Of a DNA stretch of 34,623 bases, positions 25,044-33,466 are shown one piece after another (the stretch's first letter is position 1; every line of letters begins with the position of its first letter). The translations under genes and the position numbers were made by a program. The notes beneath the pieces are model-generated. The model had not been told where the DNA came from and searched no databases. It worked only from the letters and a program-made list of their open reading frames with translations. The DNA is from Bacteroidota bacterium (GTDB lineage: Bacteria; Bacteroidota; Rhodothermia; Rhodothermales; Bin80), in assembly GCA_028873925.1 (NCBI GenBank), contig JAPPNA010000159.1:1-34623 (forward strand). Direction: 5' to 3'.

Positions 25044-26279
25044 TCACTGGCTAATTGCGAGCGCGTGCGCAGTCTGAAGCAGGGCATTGGCCCCGGCGAC
25101 GCAGTCATCCCAGTCGGTATACTCAGCAGCCGAGTGACTGTAGCCGAGGCGTGACGGGACAAACAGCAGGCCGGACGGACAAATCCGGGCCATAGACTGG
25201 GCATCATGGCCAGCCAGGGAGGGCAGGAGACTGTACTTGAGGCCAAGCCGGGTGCAGGAGGACTCCATCAGGCGGCAGATGTCGGGGTCCATGGCGCTCT
25301 CGGTTACCGATTCCAGATGATTGAATTCGGCCGTCAGCCCATAGCCATCGGCTGCGTCCGCAGCCGCGCCGCGCAGGGCATCCTCCAGCTGTCCGGCGCG
25401 GTGCGGGTCATCACTGCGCAACTCCATAAATACAGTAACCTGGTCGGGTACGATATTGAATGTCCCCGGTACAAATTTCATTTGGCCGACCGTAGCGACG
25501 CAGTCCGGGAAGTCCTCAAGCACTCGGCGGCGCACGGCCAGGCAGAAGGCGGAGGCACCCAGTGCGGCATCCTGGCGCTCAAGCATGGGCGTGGTTCCCG
25601 CATGGTTGGCCTGCCCGTTGAACGCGATAAGAAACATATGTATGCCGACCATGCCCGTTACAATTCCGATCCGGCTGTTGGTACGCTCCAGGCGCGTGCC
25701 CTGCTCAATGTGAAGTTCCAGGTAGGCGGCTGGCGGCTCTGCTGACCGGTCCGCCCCCAATATACCTTCTACGGTCAGGCCAGCGCGGTCCAGGGCCATC
25801 ACAAAGGCTTCTGGATTGCCGCGCGGATGAGCAAGATCCTTTTCTGTCAGCCTGCCGGTGGCGGCCCGACTGCCCATCAGCGAGACCCAGGTACCCTCTT
25901 CGTCCGTGAAGTCCATGACCTCAAGGTGCATCTTCTTCGGATGCGGAGCTTCGCGCAGCGTCCGGGCTACTTCAAAGGCTGCAGTTACGCCCAGGGTGCC
26001 GTCAAAGCGTCCGCCGTTGGGCACCGAGTCAAGGTGTGAGCCCAGCATCAGCGTAGGAGCATCAGGTTCGGCACAGCGCCAGACGGCCGACAGGTTGCCG
26101 GCACCATCGGTGTGCGCTTCAAACCCGCATTCACTGATGAGACCGCGAAAGGTGTCCCGGGCATCCAGGTGCGCCCGGCTCAGTGCGGGTCGGTTAAGGC
26201 CGCCTTCCGCCGTTGCTCCGTCGCGCGTGAGCGCACGGAAGATTTCGGCAAACCGTAAGGGGTTGACTTCCAGACTCAT
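25044..26279 (-). CDS. M20-family amidohydrolase (hydantoinase/carbamoylase type)
   Basis: A 411-residue cytoplasmic metalloenzyme of the allantoate amidohydrolase / N-carbamoyl-L-amino-acid hydrolase / beta-ureidopropionase group. Metal ligands are visible: H82 and D84 with D93 in GSHLDSVPNGGRFDG, E127-E128 in DFTDEEG, H190 in LELHIEQG, and the late histidine in RLGYSHSAAEYTDW. The G-S-R-A-x-T-G-R segment after the DEEG motif and an internal dimerisation domain also fit. The exact substrate cannot be assigned; no hydantoinase, allantoinase or purine-degradation genes are nearby. Its start overlaps the stop of the upstream deacetylase by four bases (ATGA), so the two are translationally coupled. 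Confidence 0.9.
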   Translation of the reverse strand: MSLEVNPLRFAEIFRALTRDGATAEGGLNRPALSRAHLDARDTFRGLISECGFEAHTDGAGNLSAVWRCAEPDAPTLMLGSHLDSVPNGGRFDGTLGVTAAFEVARTLREAPHPKKMHLEVMDFTDEEGTWVSLMGSRAATGRLTEKDLAHPRGNPEAFVMALDRAGLTVEGILGADRSAEPPAAYLELHIEQGTRLERTNSRIGIVTGMVGIHMFLIAFNGQANHAGTTPMLERQDAALGASAFCLAVRRRVLEDFPDCVATVGQMKFVPGTFNIVPDQVTVFMELRSDDPHRAGQLEDALRGAAADAADGYGLTAEFNHLESVTESAMDPDICRLMESSCTRLGLKYSLLPSLAGHDAQSMARICPSGLLFVPSRLGYSHSAAEYTDWDDCVAGANALLQTAHALAISQ

Positions 26280-27409
26280 CCGGCTTCCTGTTGCAGCTGA
26301 TTCAGGGTCTCTGTGGCGGTATGGCAGTTCATCGACCGAACTTCCAGGTCTGGATAGCTCACTTGCGGACCATCATGGAGGGTACGCGTCAGCGTGCGGT
26401 TGAGTCTGGACTGCCATGTTTCCAGCCACGTCTCGGGCAGATTCGCGGGCAGGTCAAGCCGCAACAGCATCAGTGCCAGCAACGCCCACACCCTGGGAGC
26501 CGTGTCCAAATCGTAGCCACCTCCAAGATTCATAACCGCCTGGCCGCCGCAATGCGTATCCGCGAGTTCAAAAATGCGATAGTACAGCGCTTCAAAGGTG
26601 TGTGTATTCAAGTTGAGATGGGCCAGTGGATCCGCCGCGTGGGCATCCGCGCCGCACTCAACCACCAATACGTCGGGGTCAAAGGCCGCGACGAGCGGTC
26701 GCACGAACCGGTCAAAAATGGCCAGGTAACTGTCATGGGCTGTACCGGGCTCCAGCGGGAAGTTGGCCGCATAGCCCCGTCCCGGCCCGCGCCCGATATC
26801 CTTCGGAAATCCGGTTCCCGGAAATAAATACCTGCCGGATTCATGCAGGCTTATGGTGAGCACGCCCGGATCCTCGTAGAACAGGTCTTGCACGCCATCC
26901 CCATGGTGGGCATCAATGTCCAGATAGGCGATGCGTTCAAAGCCCGATTCCTGCAGCTTAGCGATGGCAATGGCGGGATCATTGTAGACGCAGAAACCGG
27001 ATGCCGCCTCGCGGTGCGCATGATGCAGGCCGCCAGCCAGATGGAGCGCACGACACACCTTACCGCTGGCGACCAGCCGTGCGGCCGTCAGGGTGCCGCC
27101 CACAACCCATAGGGTCGCCTGATGCATGCCGCTGAACACGGGTACATCCGTAGTGCCCAGACCATATCCAGCAGCATAGGCAAGCTTATCACCCCTGGAG
27201 GCAGTTTCAACGGCCGCCACATAGGCTTCGCTGTGCATTCGGCGCACATCCCGGCGGGTCGCACACTGGGGCCTGACCAGGTGCGCTCCGGCACCCAGCT
27301 GCACCAGCAGATCGACAAGCATGGATCCCCGGAGTGGTGTAAACGGATGTTGAGGCCCAAAATCATACGTCTGACATTCGGGCCCGTACACAATGGCGCT
27401 ATCGGTCAT
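26276..27409 (-). CDS. Histone deacetylase family protein (AcuC-like)
   Basis: A 377-residue zinc-dependent deacetylase of the arginase/deacetylase fold. Key motifs are GGLHHAHREAASGFCVYND (active-site histidines 129-130), DIDAHHGDGVQ (zinc ligands D166 and H168), the late zinc aspartate in ECGADAHAADPL (D255) and NLGGGYD, supplying the usual active-site tyrosine. Length and motifs resemble AcuC, which in Bacillus deacetylates and activates acetyl-CoA synthetase. Whether that applies here is inference, although accA two genes upstream makes an acetyl-CoA link appealing. Its ATG directly follows the nadC stop (TAAATG), and its stop overlaps the next gene. Confidence 0.93.
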   Translation of the reverse strand: MTDSAIVYGPECQTYDFGPQHPFTPLRGSMLVDLLVQLGAGAHLVRPQCATRRDVRRMHSEAYVAAVETASRGDKLAYAAGYGLGTTDVPVFSGMHQATLWVVGGTLTAARLVASGKVCRALHLAGGLHHAHREAASGFCVYNDPAIAIAKLQESGFERIAYLDIDAHHGDGVQDLFYEDPGVLTISLHESGRYLFPGTGFPKDIGRGPGRGYAANFPLEPGTAHDSYLAIFDRFVRPLVAAFDPDVLVVECGADAHAADPLAHLNLNTHTFEALYYRIFELADTHCGGQAVMNLGGGYDLDTAPRVWALLALMLLRLDLPANLPETWLETWQSRLNRTLTRTLHDGPQVSYPDLEVRSMNCHTATETLNQLQQEAG

Positions 27410-28318
27410 TTACAGCAGATTCAGTCCAACATCCAAGGCCCTCACGGAATGGGTGAGTGCGCCGCAGGAAATGTAATCCACGCCGGTGGCTGCGGTGGCC
27501 CTGACGGTCGCAAGGGTAACGTTGCCGGAGGCTTCCGTCCGCAGTTTTCCGCCGACCAAGTTAACGGCAGCCTGGAGCCGGGTCGTGTCCGGAGCATCTG
27601 AATCTGCCAGGGAGACCATGTTGTCAAGCAACACCAGATCAATATGGTCGGCCAGGCCCAAGGCCAGCCGTACCTCCCGAAGGGTACGCGCTTCCACATC
27701 AACAGGAAGGCCGCCGCCGTGTCGGGCTGCACTCATTACGGCCTCTGCGAGCCCGCCCGCGGTGGCTATATGATTGTCTTTGATCAGGATTCGGTCGTAC
27801 AGTCCCATGCGGTGATTGGTCCCTCCTCCGAGCAGCACGGCCCATTTGTCCAGCTGCCGAAGGCCGGGCGCGGTCTTGCGGGTGTCGCGGATGCGCGCGG
27901 GGAATTCCTTTACAGCCTCAACCATGTGATGAGTGGCGGTGGCGATCCCGCTCATGCGCTGAAGGAAATTGAGTACAAGCCGTTCAGCAGCCATCAGGCT
28001 TCGTATCGGACCGTGCAGTATGCCCAAGCGGCAGTCGCCGGGCTGCAATTCCCCATCCGAACAATGCCATTGCACAATGAGGCGCTCATCCACCAGTGCG
28101 CACACCTGTTCGGCCACAAACAACCCGGCCACAACGCCGGCCTCTCTTAGCTCAACGGCCGCGGCTCCGGTGGCATTGGGCGGGATAATGGCTTGTGAGG
28201 TTACGTCTCCGGCCCCCAAGTCCTCCGCCAGCGCGTAAGCCAGGCATTGGCGCAGCTTCCCGGGCTGCACAAACGGGGGAAGTTGTCCGCTAACCGCCAT
28301 GGGCCGCGAGGGGATCAC
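27410..28318 (-). CDS. nadC: Nicotinate-nucleotide pyrophosphorylase (carboxylating)
   Basis: Quinolinate phosphoribosyltransferase, converting quinolinate and PRPP to nicotinate mononucleotide in de novo NAD synthesis. The 302 residues show the expected [10 protein letters not shown] near residue 32, [15 protein letters not shown], the [17 protein letters not shown] block (145 onward), the [20 protein letters not shown] block (164 onward), [16 protein letters not shown] and S-G-N-V-T-L near the end. No nadA or nadB is in the window. The GTG at 28318 overlaps the accA stop (GTGA). An ATG at 28300 (MAVSGQLPP) is an equally plausible start six codons later. Confidence 0.97.
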   Translation of the reverse strand: MIPSRPMAVSGQLPPFVQPGKLRQCLAYALAEDLGAGDVTSQAIIPPNATGAAAVELREAGVVAGLFVAEQVCALVDERLIVQWHCSDGELQPGDCRLGILHGPIRSLMAAERLVLNFLQRMSGIATATHHMVEAVKEFPARIRDTRKTAPGLRQLDKWAVLLGGGTNHRMGLYDRILIKDNHIATAGGLAEAVMSAARHGGGLPVDVEARTLREVRLALGLADHIDLVLLDNMVSLADSDAPDTTRLQAAVNLVGGKLRTEASGNVTLATVRATAATGVDYISCGALTHSVRALDVGLNLL

Positions 28319-29307
28319 GCCACCGTATCAAACCTGCCTACCTGGTTAAGTCGGTGCAGGCGCTGGTCCAGAAGCTCCTCAGGTGCCAGGTGATCCAATT
28401 CCTTCAAGGCATCGCATATGGCCTGTCCCACCTGCTGATAGGCGTGCTCTGGATCATGGTGGGCACCGCCGGTCGGTTCCGGGATGATCTGATCAATAAT
28501 GCCGACGGACACCAGATCAGGGGCGGTCAATTTGAGTGCGCGTGCGGCTTCTTCTTTATAACGCCAGGAGCGCCACAGAATGGATGAGCAGCTTTCCGGT
28601 GCAATCACGGAATACCAGGCATTCTCCATCATCAGCATCCGATCGCCGACACCGATCCCCAGCGCTCCGCCGGATGCTCCTTCTCCAATGATGACAATTA
28701 CGACGGGGACCGGCAGTTCGGCCATGGCAAACAGGTTGCGTGCAATGGCTTCGGCCTGGCCGCGTTCCTCGGCCTCTTTGCCCGGATAGGCTCCCGGCGT
28801 ATCCAAAAGGCAGATTACCGGCTTGTTGAACTTAGCCGCCAGCTGCATGAGTCGGCGCGCTTTGCGATATCCTTCAGGGTTGGGCATTCCAAACCGCCGG
28901 AACTTGCGCGACTTCAGATCCCGTCCCTTCTGGTGCCCCAGTATCAGTACGGTGCGGTCCCTGTAGTCAAACTGCTGCCCCAACAGCGACGCGAAGCCGC
29001 CGATGACAGCGGGGTCATCGCCATAACAGCGGTCTCCGTGCAGCTCAATAAATCCGTCTGTCAGAGCGGAAATGTAATCGCTGGTATAGGGCCTGAGCGG
29101 GTGCCGGGCGATCTGGACGCGCTGCCAGTGCGTCAGATTCTCATAAATGGATTTCTGCAGAGCCTGAATACGCGCATCCAATTCCGCTACATCGCGGGCC
29201 AGTTCCGGGCGGGTGCCCTGCATGGCGCGCATATCCTCAAGCTTTTCTTCAAGCCTGGCTACCGGCTTTTCAAAATCCAGCAGGTATTTCTCCTCACGAA
29301 CGGGCAT
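28315..29307 (-). CDS. accA: Acetyl-CoA carboxylase carboxyltransferase subunit alpha
   Basis: The alpha subunit of the carboxyltransferase that makes malonyl-CoA for fatty acid synthesis, working with AccD in an alpha2beta2 complex. The 330 residues contain the N-terminal [19 protein letters not shown] helix and crotonase-fold motifs typical of Acc[67 protein letters not shown] and [13 protein letters not shown] chose the ATG at 29307; a TTG two codons upstream (29313) is less likely. The 39-base gap from the GT2 fusion upstream and the overlap with nadC downstream place it inside the long gene run. accD is not in the window. Confidence 0.98.
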   Translation of the reverse strand: MPVREEKYLLDFEKPVARLEEKLEDMRAMQGTRPELARDVAELDARIQALQKSIYENLTHWQRVQIARHPLRPYTSDYISALTDGFIELHGDRCYGDDPAVIGGFASLLGQQFDYRDRTVLILGHQKGRDLKSRKFRRFGMPNPEGYRKARRLMQLAAKFNKPVICLLDTPGAYPGKEAEERGQAEAIARNLFAMAELPVPVVIVIIGEGASGGALGIGVGDRMLMMENAWYSVIAPESCSSILWRSWRYKEEAARALKLTAPDLVSVGIIDQIIPEPTGGAHHDPEHAYQQVGQAICDALKELDHLAPEELLDQRLHRLNQVGRFDTVA

Positions 29308-29346
29308 AACCAAGTAACAACAGAAATAGCCGTTGGGTGTTCCGGC

Positions 29347-31434
29347 TTACAACATTGCCCGAATGGCCCGGAAGGCAATGATCCAGTCCAGCAGCGCGGA
29401 CTGATGCCGGACGTAGTACCAGTAGGCCTGTTCAATTTCTTCCGGGGGGCGGCGCAGGCGGGGGCCCAGCGTTTCGGAGACGGCGAAGACACCCTGTTCC
29501 AGCTGCCAGGCAGCGGGCGGGCGGAAGGCTCCATCGTCGCGGTAACCCACCAGGGCCATTTGCCCGGTCAGTACCGCGCGCCAGAGGCGGGTGCGGGTTT
29601 CAAGTGCAGCACAGAAGGACTGGGGGCCAAGTATCCGCCTTCCCAGTCGCACGAACGGATGCAGGCATGCGCCGGTCAGTGCGGCCAGCGAGTCAGAGAC
29701 TCGGCGGGCGTTTCTGCTGCGCAGGGCCCCCAAGGCTTCTTCGGCCTGCAGCAGCATGGCACCTTCAAGGTAATTGACGGACGCTTTGCCGATTACATGA
29801 TTATGGTGTTCAGCCAGGATTCGTGACTGTGCCGGCAGGTCGGCGAGTTCCTGCATGAGTGCAAAGATCCGCTTGTTGGAGAGGCTGGCGGAGGCAAATA
29901 TGACATCCTCTACCTGATAAATCCGCACAATGTCACGAAGCTGCTCAAGGGAACCCCTTAAGGGGGCCTTCGGCTGGATGTCGGCGGTGTGCTGATCGGC
30001 GGCAATAAAGCCGACCAATTCAAAAAGCGGTCTGGGCTGTCTGGCCAGGGCGGTTTCAACGCGTAGGACTTCTGCCGCGTCACCGATAATCAGGGCGCGG
30101 CGGCGGAACCGGTGCCGCGTCAGGCGCAGGAGGCGCACCGCCGAAAGCATCAGAATGCCTGCGGGCAGGCTGGCGAGTACCACCGCACGGGAAAAGGCGA
30201 TCTGTTTGATAAAGAACGATACGGCAGACAGCGTAACCACCGCGGTCAGCACGCCCGTCACGATGGCACCCAGCCTCGGATGCCTCCCCTGGTATCCCCC
30301 CATGGCTGCCATGGTGGCCGTTGCGATCAAGGCAAAAAGCGGAGCAATAATCAGAAAGAAGATGTCCGGGAAGGTGAACTGTGTCTGTATGAATCGAAAG
30401 AGGCCGAGGCTGGCCATGACCGTAAACAGCAGGATCAGATCTGTTAGGGCCCGGTGTTTGAGACCGCTTAGAGCCGCACTGAGGGCACCTCTAAGCAGCA
30501 CCCCTGTCCTGAGTGCCCACAGGAAGGCCCTGGGATAGTCGCTCTTGAGGTGCTTTTCGGCGAACCGCAGCATTGCACCATAAAACAGGCGCACATACTT
30601 GAGATCGCTTTTCTTGGTGCTTTCGCCTTTGTAGTGGATGATCCGGGTATCCGGCGTATAGTAGATCCGCCAGCCCGCCTGCTGAATGCGATAGCACCAG
30701 TCCAAGTCTTCACCGTACATAAAAAACCCCTCATCCATCAGTCCTGCTCCGTCCTGATGGGGCAGGGTGTCGGTGGCCTGCGAGCCCATGGCATCCAGGT
30801 TTTCGCGGTCAAGGGAGCTGTATGCGGTCGCACTGTACAACAGGGCCCCCTTGCGTACCATCATGCATGAACCGCTGAGTGCGTCCACTTCGGCTACCCG
30901 ATCATTGGGGAGCCAGGTCATGTTGTACTGACCGAAGCGGCGGCTATTGGGGAACAGGCGGCTTAGCCCGGTCATGCGGTAAAACGCGACCGGGGGCGTA
31001 GGGAAGGCCCGCCGGCTTTCCAGGGCGAAGGTGCCGTCGGGATTAAGGATGCGGCAGCCGACCGCACCGCAGTCCAGGTGGTGTTCCATGAAGTCCACGA
31101 GCACCGGCACGGTTTCCTCTTCCACGATCGTGTCCGGGTTGAGCACAAACAGGTATTCCCCCCGGGCTCGGCGAAGTGCCTGATTGTTCGCCTTAGCAAA
31201 GCCCGTATTAGCCGTGTTAGCTATCAGGATCACTTCCGGGAAAGCCTCCTGCACCATCGCCACGGAGCCATCCACGGAATTATTGTCAACTACGAAGACT
31301 TCGTGGGGGAGCGTCCGCAGGGATCGTTGCAGGCTGCGCAGGGCTTGTTCAAGAAACTCCCGCACATTGTAGTTGACAATAACGACCGAAACCTTACAGG
31401 GAGGCGCAGTGCTGTCGACTTGTCCGTCGGCCAT
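29347..31434 (-). CDS. GT2 glycosyltransferase fused to a degenerate polyprenyl sugar transferase-like module
   Basis: A 695-residue two-module protein. Residues about 14-290 are a GT-A family 2 glycosyltransferase of the rhamnosyltransferase (WbbL-like) type: VSVVIVNYNVREFLEQAL, FVVDNNSVDGS, the metal-binding N-P-D-T at 99-102, and GEDLDWCYRIQQAGW around 241-255. Residues about 330-435 hold four or so membrane helices. These lead to a Rossmann-like domain (RRALIIGDAAEVLRV...ELVGFIAAD) as in FlaA1/WbaP-type proteins. The last ~75 residues align loosely with the end of a sugar transferase domain (LTGQMALVGYR; YWYYVRHQSALLDWIIAFRAI), but the LDELPQ and PRPERP catalytic motifs are missing, so that part is probably inactive. 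It should extend a lipid-linked saccharide at the inner membrane. First gene of the minus-strand run. Confidence 0.88.
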   Translation of the reverse strand: MADGQVDSTAPPCKVSVVIVNYNVREFLEQALRSLQRSLRTLPHEVFVVDNNSVDGSVAMVQEAFPEVILIANTANTGFAKANNQALRRARGEYLFVLNPDTIVEEETVPVLVDFMEHHLDCGAVGCRILNPDGTFALESRRAFPTPPVAFYRMTGLSRLFPNSRRFGQYNMTWLPNDRVAEVDALSGSCMMVRKGALLYSATAYSSLDRENLDAMGSQATDTLPHQDGAGLMDEGFFMYGEDLDWCYRIQQAGWRIYYTPDTRIIHYKGESTKKSDLKYVRLFYGAMLRFAEKHLKSDYPRAFLWALRTGVLLRGALSAALSGLKHRALTDLILLFTVMASLGLFRFIQTQFTFPDIFFLIIAPLFALIATATMAAMGGYQGRHPRLGAIVTGVLTAVVTLSAVSFFIKQIAFSRAVVLASLPAGILMLSAVRLLRLTRHRFRRRALIIGDAAEVLRVETALARQPRPLFELVGFIAADQHTADIQPKAPLRGSLEQLRDIVRIYQVEDVIFASASLSNKRIFALMQELADLPAQSRILAEHHNHVIGKASVNYLEGAMLLQAEEALGALRSRNARRVSDSLAALTGACLHPFVRLGRRILGPQSFCAALETRTRLWRAVLTGQMALVGYRDDGAFRPPAAWQLEQGVFAVSETLGPRLRRPPEEIEQAYWYYVRHQSALLDWIIAFRAIRAML

Positions 31435-32120
31435 GGTTACGGGTCGTTCCGCAAATACCCCAACGCCAGTTTAATGTTCACATCCGGACACAGCGGCTGC
31501 AGCACCAAGTGCGTCGGGTTCCGTTAAGGCTGCCCAACAACCGCCGCAGGATGGGTGTACGCGGGCCCGTTTATCTGACAAATGGTGCTTGGCAAGTCGC
31601 ATGCTCTGACTCAGGTGCGGCTGCAGGGTTGATGTGGAGACTTCCTTCCCGCCTCGGACCGAATATGATAAGACTCGGCATTTTCGGCCCAATATTGGGG
31701 GCAAACAGGCCGTTCAGGGCCTGTTTGGTCCCACCAGATTTTCCAACCGAAATCCGGATCGGAGGGTAAGAATTGCGGGGATCGGATTCATTCCCGCCGC
31801 TGCGCGGCCGCCCGGCAGCTGTCACGCGAGGTCTAGGCGGTCAGCGTAACGGACTGGGAAGGAGGCAGCTTGTACTGTATGACGCGTGATGGTGCCGGGA
31901 GCGGATACATCTGCTGGTGCTCGCGCATAATGGGTGAGGCCGATCGGGACACTCGTGCGCCCGATGTTATCGCGCAGCGGAGCCCGAAATACGAAACTGT
32001 CAGGCGACCCTGGCGGCGACCCCGACTGGACTGGAATATGACGACTTACCACAACGGTGGCGGCATGGTCCGTGCACAGGACTGCCGCTGCGGAAGGTGC
32101 TGACCCGCATAACTGGATCG
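31435..32120. other. Non-coding stretch upstream of the minus-strand gene run
   Basis: About 690 bases. It probably holds the promoter of the GT2-to-pnuC run, but I cannot identify one reliably. The notable structure is a palindrome and hairpin cluster at 31688-31727. Open frames here overlap in several frames and have no family features; I do not support any as genes. Confidence 0.5.
31688..31727. repeat. Perfect palindrome next to a 10-bp hairpin
   Basis: CCCAATATTGGG at 31688-31699 is a perfect 12-base palindrome. Two bases further on, 31702-31711 (CAAACAGGCC) pairs perfectly with 31718-31727 (GGCCTGTTTG) across a six-base loop. No T run follows on either strand. The pair could be a bidirectional terminator, a repressor site or a REP-like element. 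Confidence 0.75.
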
Positions 32121-32468
32121 ATGTCTCATTCTGCTGCGCCAACACCGACGAATCCGGTGCGACCAACAGCCAGTCAAATCCACTCCCTCACGCCGGGAGC
32201 GGAGTGAATACTCATTCAGTGGTCTGGACACGCACAAGTCAGCCCGGAAGACTGGAAACAACGCGCCAAATCAACGCACGACTATGTCGCGTCGTGGGGC
32301 AACGTCAGAGCAGACTGCCGATTCCACAGGTACCACCTGCTCGAGGTGGTCGGTGCACCGGATGCCGATCGGATTCCAGAACTTCCCGGTGAATCCTACC
32401 GTATTTTCCAAGAGGTGGAACAAGCGTGCCAACTTGCAGCAGCCTTGCGGGATCGACTTCTTGAGTAA
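32121..32468 (+). pseudogene. Broken small gene of unknown family
   Basis: A frame beginning with ATG at 32121 codes 28 residues, reaches TGA at 32205-32207, then stays open for 86 codons to TAA at 32466-32468. The second part looks protein-like: SPEDWKQRAKSTHDYVASWG, then RADCRFHRYHLLEVVG and ESYRIFQEVEQACQLAAALRD, with helix-like spacing. It has no ATG or GTG of its own near the beginning. I do not recognise the family. A nonsense mutation, a sequencing error at 32205 or a non-standard start would all explain it. It ends 75 bases before the Panacea gene, so it may once have belonged to the same locus. Confidence 0.4.
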
Positions 32469-32543
32469 ATCCAACAGTCCGATGGAGGTGCTGATCGTCT
32501 ACTCGGTGGCCCATGGAATCAAACCGGAGAGGGGAACAGTCAG

Positions 32544-33038
32544 ATGAACAGGGACGCGGTGACAACGGCAGCGGCCGTAGCGAACTATTTCTTATTTCTG
32601 GCCAGGAAGGATCGCAGGACAATAACGCATCTCAAACTCCAGAAACTGATCGCAATCGCACACGGTTATTTCCTTGCTTTAACCGACCATTCCTTATTCG
32701 ATGAGCCTATTGCGCCGTGGAAATTCGGCCCGGTTGTGGAATCTCTGTATCATGAATTCAAGCGGTTTGGCCACTATCCGATTTCTGCAACATCGATCAG
32801 ATTCGATCACTATACGGGCAAATTCCACAACCCGGTGGTAACTGATCCAACAGCAAAGCATGTAATCGAGTGGGTGTGGAAGAAATACGGGTGCCTCACG
32901 TCAGTCCAGTTGGTTGAGATTACGCACGCGGCGGGAACACCGTGGCGTAAGGCTTATGATTCAGGGGTCAAGAAGCTGGATAACGCCGACATCAAGACCC
33001 ACTACCAGGGCATCACGGCCAAATTTGACCGCGAGTAA
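32544..33038 (+). CDS. Panacea (DUF4065/SocA-like) domain protein, probable antitoxin
   Basis: A 164-residue protein covering the whole Panacea domain. The hallmark block is LKLQKLIAIAHGYFLALT at 30-47, then LFDEPIAPWKFGPVVESLYHEFKRFG at 51-76, and the C-terminal helix pair VWKKYGCLTSVQLVEITHAAGTPWRKA at about 111-137. Panacea proteins include the proteolytic adaptor SocA, phage-associated GepA-like proteins and the antitoxins of PanAT toxin-antitoxin systems, where one domain neutralises many unrelated toxins. A good ribosome-binding sequence (GGAGAGGGGA, 32526-32535) lies eight bases before the ATG. A small membrane protein follows 35 bases downstream in the same direction. The antitoxin role is inferred from that context. 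Confidence 0.88.
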   Translation: MNRDAVTTAAAVANYFLFLARKDRRTITHLKLQKLIAIAHGYFLALTDHSLFDEPIAPWKFGPVVESLYHEFKRFGHYPISATSIRFDHYTGKFHNPVVTDPTAKHVIEWVWKKYGCLTSVQLVEITHAAGTPWRKAYDSGVKKLDNADIKTHYQGITAKFDRE

Positions 33039-33073
33039 TCCACCCCATCCAAGGCCAGCAGATTTGATCAGGT

Positions 33074-33466
33074 ATGATGCCATCCCAGCCGGTTGAACTT
33101 CCAGATGACCGCACTCCTGACGACTTTGCGCGAGTAACGGCTCAGGGAGAGGACAAGAAGGCAGCAAAGCTCGCGAGGGCAGTGTTTAGGGCCAATACGC
33201 ATAATGATATCGGAAAAAGCTACATTGCGGTATTGACGAGAGCAGTTATGGCCGTGGCTGCAAGCGCGACCGCAGTAAAGCTGGCATGGGTGGTGGTCAA
33301 AACACCGCTAAGCACGATTCAGAACTGGATAACCGATCTATTGGCCGAGGGATTGCAGCCCGGCTATGGCTTGTTAATCGTGATAGTCGTGGCCATCGGG
33401 TTGATTGGGAGGGAAGTTGCCAGCCTCATTCGCCATCGGACTGATGGCAGCGGAAATACTTCCTGA
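33074..33466 (+). CDS. Small two-helix membrane protein, candidate toxin partner
   Basis: A 130-residue protein of no family I recognise. A charged N-terminal part (1-48) is followed by a hydrophobic helix at about 50-75 (YIAVLTRAVMAVAASATAVK), an amphipathic stretch (TIQNWITDLLAEGL), a second strongly hydrophobic helix at about 97-113 (YGLLIVIVVAIGLIG), and a short basic tail. It should sit in the inner membrane. PanAT systems pair Panacea antitoxins with diverse toxins, including small membrane-spanning ones, so it may be the toxin of the upstream gene; an immunity or unrelated membrane function remains possible. Two consecutive ATG codons (33074 and 33077) make the start slightly uncertain, and the ribosome-binding signal is weak. 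Confidence 0.65.
   Translation: MMPSQPVELPDDRTPDDFARVTAQGEDKKAAKLARAVFRANTHNDIGKSYIAVLTRAVMAVAASATAVKLAWVVVKTPLSTIQNWITDLLAEGLQPGYGLLIVIVVAIGLIGREVASLIRHRTDGSGNTS

Noticed and set aside
28933-29826. 297-codon open frame on + across the accA/GT2 boundary
   Set aside because: It lies antisense to two well-supported genes, has no domain or signal features, and its composition is what the complement of GC-rich coding DNA produces.
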